NCBI RefSeq assembly: GCF_009695875.1
Contig: NZ_VUNC01000001.1
Location: forward strand, 496,001-560,000
Source: Olsenella porci
Lineage (GTDB): Bacteria; Actinomycetota; Coriobacteriia; Coriobacteriales; Atopobiaceae
Direction: 5' to 3'
DNA: 64,000 bases
This document shows positions 25,574 to 32,723 of this stretch, piece after piece. The notes beneath the pieces were generated by a model, which did not search any database, was not told the origin of the DNA, and saw nothing but the letters and a program-made list of their open reading frames with translations. The translations under genes and the position numbers were made by a program. Positions within the stretch are counted from its first letter, which is position 1, and each line of letters opens with the position of its first letter.

Positions 25574-26377
25574 ATGCCACTCTGGAACACTCCGGGCGAG
25601 GTCAAGGCCGCGTTCTTTGACGCGGATGGAACACTCATCTCGCCCAGCACCAACCATCGGATTCCCGAATCCACGCAGGTCGCCATCTCGGAGCTGCGCA
25701 AGGAGGGCGTCAAGTGCTTCCTGGCAACGGGCCGCCCCCCGTACCAGTGCGACGAGATCCCCATCGACAACTTTGAGGGCTTCATCCTCTTCAACGGCCA
25801 GCTTGTGCTGACGCGCGACGAGATTCTGTTCAGCGAGTGCCTTGATCCCGACGATGTTGCCACGGTGGTGCAGCAGGTACATGAGGGCAAGTACCACTGC
25901 CTGTTCATGGAGCGTGGCCGCTGCTACATCGACAGCCACGACGGCCTGGTGCGCTCGGCCGAGGAGTTCGCCGGTCTCACCTACGAGGAGGGCAACATCG
26001 ATCAGGCGCTCCACAACGACATCTACCAGCTCAACGTCTTTTTGGGGCCGGGCGAGACGGGCGTCCTCACCGAGGCCACCAACAGCTTCAAGGTGACCAG
26101 GTGGAGCCCCAACTTTGTGGACGTGTTCCCGCGCCACGGCGGCAAGGCCCGAGCGGTCCGTCGCGTGCTCGAGCTGTATGGCATCTCGCCCGAGGATGCC
26201 ATTGCGTTTGGCGATGGCGGCAACGACCTCGAGATGTTTGGCACCGTGGGCACCTCCATCGCCATGGGCAACGGCAACCCTGAGGTCAAGGAACAGGCGG
26301 ACTACGTCACGGACGACATCGCCCAGGACGGCATCTACAACGCCTGCTTCAAGCTTGGCCTGATCAAGGGCGCATAG
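25574..26377 (+). CDS. Cof-type HAD-superfamily phosphatase
   Basis: 267 residues. Motif I is FFDADGTLI (nucleophile Asp16, acid/base Asp18) and motif IV is IAFGDGGNDLEMF, with a C2-type cap between them, as in Cof/YidA sugar-phosphate phosphatases. It probably dephosphorylates sugar phosphates or related metabolites; the substrate cannot be read from sequence. Start ATG 25574 with GGGAGAGGA. A single-gene unit. Confidence 0.9.
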   Translation: MPLWNTPGEVKAAFFDADGTLISPSTNHRIPESTQVAISELRKEGVKCFLATGRPPYQCDEIPIDNFEGFILFNGQLVLTRDEILFSECLDPDDVATVVQQVHEGKYHCLFMERGRCYIDSHDGLVRSAEEFAGLTYEEGNIDQALHNDIYQLNVFLGPGETGVLTEATNSFKVTRWSPNFVDVFPRHGGKARAVRRVLELYGISPEDAIAFGDGGNDLEMFGTVGTSIAMGNGNPEVKEQADYVTDDIAQDGIYNACFKLGLIKGA

Positions 26378-26594
26378 AGTCTTGCGGGACATGGGCCCTC
26401 GTCCCTGCGAAGGCCTCGGACGTGGCTGCCGCGTGGCGACCGCATGAGGCGTATCCCCGTCCCCACCGCCCCGCGCCTACCGGGCGAGAGGGGCGGTCTG
26501 CCATCGCGGGACATCCGGGCCACGGGAGTGGGTATCTCTCCCACTTGAGGGGGCGCGGATTCCCATGGCGTGCGCCCCGGGAAGGGGAATGCCC

Positions 26595-27179
26595 ATGACT
26601 GGCGGCGAGTTCCATGACCTGGTGCGTTCGTCTCGCACCTTCCGACGCTTTGACGAGGGGAGCCGCGTCACGCGAGAGCAGTTGCTCGGCCTGGTCGACA
26701 CGGCGCGATTTGCCCCCACGGGGAACAACACACAGCTGCTGCGATTCCATGTGGTCGACGATCCCGCGACGGTCGAGCACTGCGCGGCAAGTCATGGCTG
26801 GGCCGCCCTCTTCAGGGACTGGGACGGTCCCAAGCCGGGGGAGAGGCCCACGGGCTACATTGCCGTATGCGGTCCCACCGGCGCGGGCGGCAGTGCGATC
26901 CGCAACCTGGATGCCGGCATCGCCGCGCAGACGATCATGCTCGCCGCGCGGAGCGAGGGCCTGGGTGGGTGCATCATCAAGAGCTTCAAGCCGAGCCTGG
27001 CCGACGACCTTGGCATCTCACAGCAGGGGTACGAGATCCTGGTGCTTCTCGCCATCGGCGTCCCGGCGGAGCGCGTGGTGCTGGAGGAGGTTGATTCCGG
27101 CCACGGCACGCACTACTGGCGAGACGACCAGGGCACCCACCATGTCCCCAAGCTGCCGCTGGATGACCTGCTGATTTAG
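26595..27179 (+). CDS. Nitroreductase-family FMN oxidoreductase
   Basis: 194 residues from ATG 26595 (AGGGG at 26583-26587; ATG 26589 and 26565 are in frame upstream but less well placed). The nitroreductase fold is shown by VRSSRTFRRFDEGS, ARFAPTGNNTQLLRF and the dimer/FMN segment AARSEGLGGCIIKSF. Such enzymes reduce quinones, nitro compounds or flavins with NAD(P)H. It has no ferredoxin domain. Physiological substrate unknown; it stands alone. Confidence 0.88.
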   Translation: MTGGEFHDLVRSSRTFRRFDEGSRVTREQLLGLVDTARFAPTGNNTQLLRFHVVDDPATVEHCAASHGWAALFRDWDGPKPGERPTGYIAVCGPTGAGGSAIRNLDAGIAAQTIMLAARSEGLGGCIIKSFKPSLADDLGISQQGYEILVLLAIGVPAERVVLEEVDSGHGTHYWRDDQGTHHVPKLPLDDLLI

Positions 27180-27346
27180 CTGGGGTCGACGGGTGCCCCG
27201 CATCTCGGGTCGTCTGCGCATGCGGAACCCACTTCGGACGTGCCCAAGCTCGCTGGGTACTCCCGCTTGCGGGACCGATGCCTCGCATGACCGACATCTG
27301 GCTGAAAGTGGAGCCACGTCGCATGCCATTGCGAGGGTGATGTCCC

Positions 27347-28123
27347 ATGGGAACCAGTCTCGAGAGCGGGTGGGCCCACTGCCACAGGCGCAGGGTCGCT
27401 GTCGCGGTCGCCATCGCCTGTCTTGTCGCCCTCGTGGCGGGTGCCGTCTACCTTCACCAGCGGGATTACTACGTCCCCGCTGGGGAGGCGCGCATCGTTC
27501 TGGTGGGGGAGGAGCACGGCAAGAAGTCCCAGTACGACGAGGAGCTGCGCGTGTGGAAGGCGCACTACTCGTCTGGGAGCCGCGACCTCTTCGTGGAGCT
27601 TCCCTACTACACCGCCCAGTACCTCAACCTGTGGATGTCCGCGAACGACGACGCAATTCTCGACCAGCTCTGGAAGGACTGGGACGGCACGGCGGCCCAG
27701 AACGCCGACTACTTCGAGCTGCTGCGATCCATCAAGCGCGAGTGCCCCCAGACCGTCTTTCACGGGACCGACGTGGGTCACCAGTACCAGACCACGGGGG
27801 AGCGCTACCTTGCCTATGCGAGCAAGAGGTATGGGGCTGCCTCGGAGGAGGTGGCCCTCGCGCGGGAGTGCGTGAACCAGGGCATCCACTACTACGAGCA
27901 GACCAACTGCGATGACGACTACCGCGAAGGCCAGATGGTCGCCAACTTCGAGCGGGCCTACGACGCCCTGGGTACCAAGGAAGTGGTCGTGGGGTTCTAC
28001 GGGGCGGCCCACTCCGATCCGCGCGGCAAGAGCTTCAGCGGCCACGTGGACAGCATGGCCAACCAGCTGCGACAGCACTACGGGGACGTGGTGTCGTACC
28101 AGTTTGCGGGGGCGATCGTGTAG
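27347..28123 (+). CDS. Membrane-anchored TIKI/EreA-like hydrolase-fold protein
   Basis: 258 residues. Residues 15-36 (VAVAVAIACLVALVAGAVYL) form a signal anchor, so the rest is probably extracellular. The soluble part begins with IVLVGEEHG and later has DLFVELPYYTA, FHGTDVGHQYQ and VVVGFYGAAHSD. His/Glu-rich motifs at strand ends in this arrangement are seen in the TIKI/TraB/EreA/ChaN superfamily of metalloproteases, esterases and haem-uptake proteins. Family assignment is by eye and tentative; catalytic function is unknown. Preceded by GAGGGTGATG. Confidence 0.55.
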   Translation: MGTSLESGWAHCHRRRVAVAVAIACLVALVAGAVYLHQRDYYVPAGEARIVLVGEEHGKKSQYDEELRVWKAHYSSGSRDLFVELPYYTAQYLNLWMSANDDAILDQLWKDWDGTAAQNADYFELLRSIKRECPQTVFHGTDVGHQYQTTGERYLAYASKRYGAASEEVALARECVNQGIHYYEQTNCDDDYREGQMVANFERAYDALGTKEVVVGFYGAAHSDPRGKSFSGHVDSMANQLRQHYGDVVSYQFAGAIV

Positions 28124-28222
28124 CGCGGCTGGGATGAGTCGACAACGACCGCTCCGCGCTTGAGCCATTGGGGCGGCCCATCCGAAGTCAAGGAAGGGGG
28201 AGGGGTGTGACTCCGTGGGCGG

Positions 28223-28285
28223 CCCCTGTGGGGAGGTGCCACAGGGGAGAGGCCTGCGACATCGTGGCCCCGGACCTCTCCCCTG
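28223..28285. terminator. Two mutually exclusive hairpins between convergent genes
   Basis: CCCCTGTGG (28223-28231) pairs with CCACAGGGG (28239-28247). The latter also overlaps CAGGGGAGAGG (28242-28252), which pairs with CCTCTCCCCTG (28275-28285). Both stems are perfect (9 and 11 bp) and share bases, so only one can form at a time. Their position between the plus-strand gene ending at 28123 and the minus-strand gene ending at 28293 suggests a bidirectional terminator. Confidence 0.5.
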
Positions 28286-28292
28286 ACAGTGT

Positions 28293-30101
28293 CTATCCCT
28301 GCTGCAGCGACTCCAGTCCCAGCAGCGCCGCTCCGATGGCGCCGCACAGCTGGGAGTCCTCGTGGGTGGCGACCGGCGCGCCCAGCACGTTGGTCAGTGC
28401 CTGCACCACACCGGCGTTGTTGGCGACGCCGCCGGTCATGAGGTAGGGGGCCTCTCCATTCACGCGGCGCGCCAGGGTCGCGGTCTTGCGAGCCACGCTC
28501 TCGCACAGCCCGTGGATGATGTCGGGCGTGGGGGTGTCCTCGGCCACCAGCGACACCACCTCGCTCTCGGCGAACACCGTGCACATGCTCGAGATCTTGA
28601 CCTCGTGCTTCCACTCCAGACCGGTGCGGCAGAAGTCCTCCAGCGACATCTCCAGCGTCCTGGCCATCATCTCCATGAAGCGGCCGGTGCCCGCCGCGCA
28701 CTTGTCGTTCATCACAAAGTTGAGGACGTTGCCCCTGTCGTCCAGGTGGATGACCTTGGAGTCCTGCCCGCCGATGTCGATGATCGTGCGTGCCTCGGGC
28801 ATGAGGAAGTGCGCACCCTTGGCATGGCAGGTGATCTCGGTGATCGCCGTGTCCATGTCTGGGATGTTGTCGCGCCCATAGCCGGTCGAGACCTTGAGCG
28901 CCATGTCCTCCTCGCGCAGCCCGGCCTTCTCCAGCACCTCCGCCTTGGCACGGCGGGCGCTCTCTGTCGCCTTTGCGCCGGTGGGGAGAATGACCGTGGC
29001 GACGAGGTTGCCCCTCTCGTCCATGATCGCGGCGTCCGTGGAGGTGGAGCCAGAGTCCACGCCCATCACGTACCCGCGGCCAAGGCCCTCCCTGCTGCCG
29101 GCGGCCTCCCGTGCGACATCGGCTCCGTGGAGCGTCTCGCCAAATGCCTCGAGCCTGGTGCGAAGCTGCCCCAAGCTCTGCGAGGTGCCGTCCGTCTCGA
29201 TCTTGACCATGGGAAGGTCCTCCTCCTTTGTCGCCAGGGCGTACTCAAACCCGTAGTAGTCGCAGAACTTCATGGTGTGGTAGATCACGCCGCGCTGCCC
29301 CTTGCCGCCGTGCAGCTTGGCACGCTGGCTCACGTCGTCCATGCGCATGCAGGGCATCTGGTTGAGAAGCGCGCCGGCGTACCAGTCCAGGAACGTGTCC
29401 AGGGTGCCGCCCGCCCTTCCTACGCCCGCGCCCGCATCGTCGCCGCAGGCGGAGCAGTCGCCCTCCGACGCGGCGCGCGCGAGCTCCGGAGGGGGAGTCA
29501 CGAGCAGGTGCCGCTCGGTGCACGTGCCGTTCTCCACCGGGTAGCCCACGCCCTCGCCCACGTTGTCCAGGAGCGCCCGCGTGGCATGGGCGCCAAGCAG
29601 GGTCACATGGTCTCCCGTGCTGCGCACGGGTGGCTCGAAGGCTGCCAGCGCCGCGCCCACGTCAAAGCTCCTGCCGCTGTACTCCGCGTAGCGATCTGCG
29701 AGGTCGGCGAGACGCGCACGGAACAGCCTTCGCTCCGCCTCGCCTCGCTTGTGGGGCAGGTCCAGCAGGTATATGAAGTCGAAGTCACCCTGCTCGCGCA
29801 GCACGTCGTAGGCACGCTTGATCACGTCGCAGCAGGTAATGAGCACCACCTCGCGCACGTCGTCGCGCAGCAGGCGCTCTATCAGGCCCTTGCCGTAGCC
29901 GCACAGGTTGGGGTGCGCCAGCCGGTCGGCCTCGTCAAACGACGAGACGTCCGCCTCGGCAAGCTCCGACCTCGCGCCAAAGCCCGCCAGCAGCTCCACG
30001 GGCGTGTACTTGCAGGCGTAGTAGACCACGTGCCCACCGTCACGACGCGCCTCGACCCGGTCGCCCGTGCTTCTCTCCACACTCACGCTATTGGGAGTCA
30101 T
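28293..30101 (-). CDS. Fusion of 2-hydroxyacyl-CoA dehydratase-type domain with its ATP-dependent activator
   Basis: 602 residues from ATG 30101; the 75 residues encoded further upstream belong to another gene. The N-terminal 330 residues resemble the HgdA/B-type iron-sulfur domain (YYACKYTPVELL, CGYGKGL, ITCCDVIKRAYD, MPCMRM). The C-terminal 260 residues are an ASKHA activator: VMGVDSGSTSTDAAIMD, DIGGQDSKVI, the 4Fe-4S cysteines in NDKCAAGTGRF and SSMCTVFAESE, and LMTGGVANNAGVV. Such activators use ATP hydrolysis to drive low-potential electron transfer into a dehydratase. Having both in one chain is unusual. The start overlaps the upstream gene by 14 bp; no CoA-transferase or lyase gene is near to name a substrate. 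Confidence 0.8.
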   Translation of the reverse strand: MTPNSVSVERSTGDRVEARRDGGHVVYYACKYTPVELLAGFGARSELAEADVSSFDEADRLAHPNLCGYGKGLIERLLRDDVREVVLITCCDVIKRAYDVLREQGDFDFIYLLDLPHKRGEAERRLFRARLADLADRYAEYSGRSFDVGAALAAFEPPVRSTGDHVTLLGAHATRALLDNVGEGVGYPVENGTCTERHLLVTPPPELARAASEGDCSACGDDAGAGVGRAGGTLDTFLDWYAGALLNQMPCMRMDDVSQRAKLHGGKGQRGVIYHTMKFCDYYGFEYALATKEEDLPMVKIETDGTSQSLGQLRTRLEAFGETLHGADVAREAAGSREGLGRGYVMGVDSGSTSTDAAIMDERGNLVATVILPTGAKATESARRAKAEVLEKAGLREEDMALKVSTGYGRDNIPDMDTAITEITCHAKGAHFLMPEARTIIDIGGQDSKVIHLDDRGNVLNFVMNDKCAAGTGRFMEMMARTLEMSLEDFCRTGLEWKHEVKISSMCTVFAESEVVSLVAEDTPTPDIIHGLCESVARKTATLARRVNGEAPYLMTGGVANNAGVVQALTNVLGAPVATHEDSQLCGAIGAALLGLESLQQG

Positions 30102-31410
30102 GCACCCTCCCCTTCCTCTCTTGCAGCAGCTCCAGAAACGCCGAGAATCGCGTGGACATCTGGCCCTCCATGCAGTTGGCCCGGTCCACCGCGTCGCCGT
30201 CCAGCACCAGCGTGGGGAAGCCCGCACCCTCAAGCCGCCCTCGGATGAGCTGCGCCGCCCCCGAGGTCTCCTTGCACCCCCAGTGGCAGAACACCACGGC
30301 GCCGTCCGCGCCCGTGCGTTCCGCAAGCCTCACGAGCGTCTGGGCCCTTCTGGTGGCGGGCCCGTTGAAGCAGTTTCTCACGACCCTCTCGGCCATGGCC
30401 TCAAAGGGGTGCGTCTCGTCATACAGACGCCCCTCCGGCGGGGTCAGGCAGTCGAACATCATGTCTCCCGCCACGACCTGGGCGGTCTGGCTGCAGTCGA
30501 CGAGCGAGCCTATGGACCCCAGGAAGTAGGGGGAGACATGCGCCCACACCAGCTTGGCACCGTCATACGCTGGCTGTCGGGCAAGGTCGTCCCCCATGCC
30601 GCGCGCCAGGCCCAGGGCCTCGTCGGTCCCCAGCAGCAGGTGGAGGTCGAGCATCTCCATCATGTCCAGGGTCATGGTGTTGGCCAGGTAGCGCTCCCCC
30701 CTGTGGGGAAGGGTCGCCTCGAGCGCGTCCTGCGTGGCAAGCGAGCGCGCGACCATCTGACGCAGCAGCGACTCGTCCAGGCTCCTGCCAAAGATGTCCT
30801 CTGCCTGGTGCGTCACGTCCCTCAGCTGGTCCGCCACGTAGGCGATGCCGTCGCGCGTGACGTCGTAAGGGACGTCTACGTAGGCGCTCTGGGCTCCCCA
30901 CCTGCGGGCGAGCGACTTGAAGCTGAGGTTGTTGGCATCGCACGCCACGGAGGTGCTCGCGAGGAGCCTGCGTGGGCGCAGCACGCCCGACTCCGCCATC
31001 CCCATCAGGGCGCGGTGGTACGAGCAGTACGTCTCGGGGATTCCCGCCCCCTCGGCGCACCCCAGGAACGCCCCTTCGGCCTGCGCCCCGCTCACGAACG
31101 ATGCTATCGCCTCTGACGTCACGGGCTTGAGACCCAGCGCGCGCAGGGACTCGGTGGGCATGAAGACGCTCGTGAGCACCGAGTTGTCGGGGTCTGCCAT
31201 TGCGTCGACCATGGAGCGCATGAACAGGGCATAGCCGCGCCTGCCGGAGGGGAGGAACCTGCCGTCGGGCGCGAACTGGGACTTTCTCGCCATCAGCCGG
31301 AACCCGGCCATGAGCCAATGGCGCACCGCATCTGGGTGCGAGTCCAGCCCACGCGCGGCGACGTCGCCGTACCAGCCGATGACCGAGTCGCCCAGGGAGC
31401 GCCCCGCCAT
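30088..31410 (-). CDS. 2-hydroxyacyl-CoA dehydratase / double-cubane cluster family subunit
   Basis: 440 residues from ATG 31410, overlapping the upstream stop by one base. Family motifs: PETYCSYHRALMG, CDANNLSFKSLARRWG, VFCHWGCKETSGAAQLI and a C-terminal CMEGQMSTRFSAFLE, with cysteines placed as iron-sulfur ligands. It is paralogous to the gene upstream; the two probably form a heterodimer carrying [4Fe-4S] or double-cubane clusters and receive electrons from the fused activator downstream. The substrate is unknown; it could be a 2-hydroxyacyl-CoA or another hard-to-reduce compound. Confidence 0.82.
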   Translation of the reverse strand: MAGRSLGDSVIGWYGDVAARGLDSHPDAVRHWLMAGFRLMARKSQFAPDGRFLPSGRRGYALFMRSMVDAMADPDNSVLTSVFMPTESLRALGLKPVTSEAIASFVSGAQAEGAFLGCAEGAGIPETYCSYHRALMGMAESGVLRPRRLLASTSVACDANNLSFKSLARRWGAQSAYVDVPYDVTRDGIAYVADQLRDVTHQAEDIFGRSLDESLLRQMVARSLATQDALEATLPHRGERYLANTMTLDMMEMLDLHLLLGTDEALGLARGMGDDLARQPAYDGAKLVWAHVSPYFLGSIGSLVDCSQTAQVVAGDMMFDCLTPPEGRLYDETHPFEAMAERVVRNCFNGPATRRAQTLVRLAERTGADGAVVFCHWGCKETSGAAQLIRGRLEGAGFPTLVLDGDAVDRANCMEGQMSTRFSAFLELLQERKGRVHDSQ

Positions 31411-32723
31411 CACGCGGCCTCCCGGCGGGCGCGCAGCATCTCGAGGAACGCCGAGAAGCGCGTGGACATCTGGCCCTCCATGCAGTTCCCGCGGTCGCAT
31501 CCGTCTCCGTCCAGCACCAGGGTGGGGAACCCCTGAGACTCGAGCTGCCGGCGCATGAGCTGTGCCGCCCCTGCGGTCTCCTTGCAGCCCCAGTGGACGA
31601 AGACCACGGCCCCGTCAGCCCCCGTCTGTCTCGCCAGGGAGCAGAGCCGGTCCGCGCGCCTGGTTGCGGGCCCGTTGAAGCAGTCGTCCAGCAGGCGCTC
31701 GGCCATGGCCTCGAAGGGATGGTCGGCGTCGTAGCGGGGCTCGTCCGGCCCTACCTGGTCGTAGAGCATGTCGGTCGCGATGATCTGCGCGTCTCTGCTC
31801 TGGCTGGTGGGCTCGGCGATGGAGCGGAGGAAGAACGGTGGGATGTGCCCCCACACGATCGAGACGCCGTCGAAGTCCTGCGCGTCGGCGAGGTCGCGCT
31901 CCATGTGGCGTGCCATGCGCAGCGTGTCGTCGGTTCCCAGCCACAGGTGGGTCGCCAGGGCAAGCTGCATCTCGTTACCCATGTCGCTACGCATGAAGTG
32001 GCCGCGACGCAGGGGGAGCGACCTGCGCAGCGAGGCGAGCGTCTCCTGGCTGTTGGCAACGTGCCGGCGCAGCTCCTCCTCGTCCAGGTCGGTTCCGTAG
32101 GCGCGCTCGGCGGCGTGTGCCAGGGAGCGGAGCTGGTCCGCCACGTAGGACACGGCCGCGGCGTCGTCCGCCGTGGAGTAGGGCACGTCCACGTACACGT
32201 GCGGGGTCCCCCACACGTGAGAGAGCGCCTTGAAGCTGAGGTTGTTGGCATCGCAGGGGACCGAGCAGCTGGCAAGGAGCCGCGGTGCGGGGAGCACCCC
32301 TGACGTTGCCAGGCCCATGAGCACCTTGTGGAACGAGCAGTAGGTCTCGGGCACGCCCATGCCCTCGGCCTCGCCCACAAAGCCCGTCTCGGCGTGCGCG
32401 GCGGTCACGAAGCCGCTCAGGGCCTCGGCGGTCACGGGGTGGACCCCCATCGAGAGGAACATCTCGCTGGGCAGGAAGATGCTCGTGACCACGCTCGAGC
32501 CAAAGTCGTTGAGGGCGTCGGTCACGCTCCTGAGGGCGATGCTGGCGGCATCGCGGGAGAAGGGATGGACCTTGAGCTCGGGGAGGATCGTCACCTTGGC
32601 GCGCTCCACGTTGAAGGCGACGCTGAGCGCCTGCCGCACCCCCTCGGGGGCATCGTCGATGTGCTGTGCTATGAGGTCGCCGTACCCGTCGAGGATGCGG
32701 CCACCCAGGCTCTGCTCTGCCAT
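31410..32723 (-). CDS. 2-hydroxyacyl-CoA dehydratase / double-cubane cluster family subunit
   Basis: 437 residues, similar throughout to the next gene (PETYCSFHKVLMG, CDANNLSFKALSHVWG, VFVHWGCKETAGAAQLM, CMEGQMSTRFSAFLEML), so the pair arose by duplication and has diverged enough to suggest distinct alpha and beta roles. Its start ATG 32723 overlaps the stop of the M16 protease gene by one base and its stop overlaps the following start, giving a tightly coupled operon. No signal peptide; cytosolic. Confidence 0.82.
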   Translation of the reverse strand: MAEQSLGGRILDGYGDLIAQHIDDAPEGVRQALSVAFNVERAKVTILPELKVHPFSRDAASIALRSVTDALNDFGSSVVTSIFLPSEMFLSMGVHPVTAEALSGFVTAAHAETGFVGEAEGMGVPETYCSFHKVLMGLATSGVLPAPRLLASCSVPCDANNLSFKALSHVWGTPHVYVDVPYSTADDAAAVSYVADQLRSLAHAAERAYGTDLDEEELRRHVANSQETLASLRRSLPLRRGHFMRSDMGNEMQLALATHLWLGTDDTLRMARHMERDLADAQDFDGVSIVWGHIPPFFLRSIAEPTSQSRDAQIIATDMLYDQVGPDEPRYDADHPFEAMAERLLDDCFNGPATRRADRLCSLARQTGADGAVVFVHWGCKETAGAAQLMRRQLESQGFPTLVLDGDGCDRGNCMEGQMSTRFSAFLEMLRARREAA

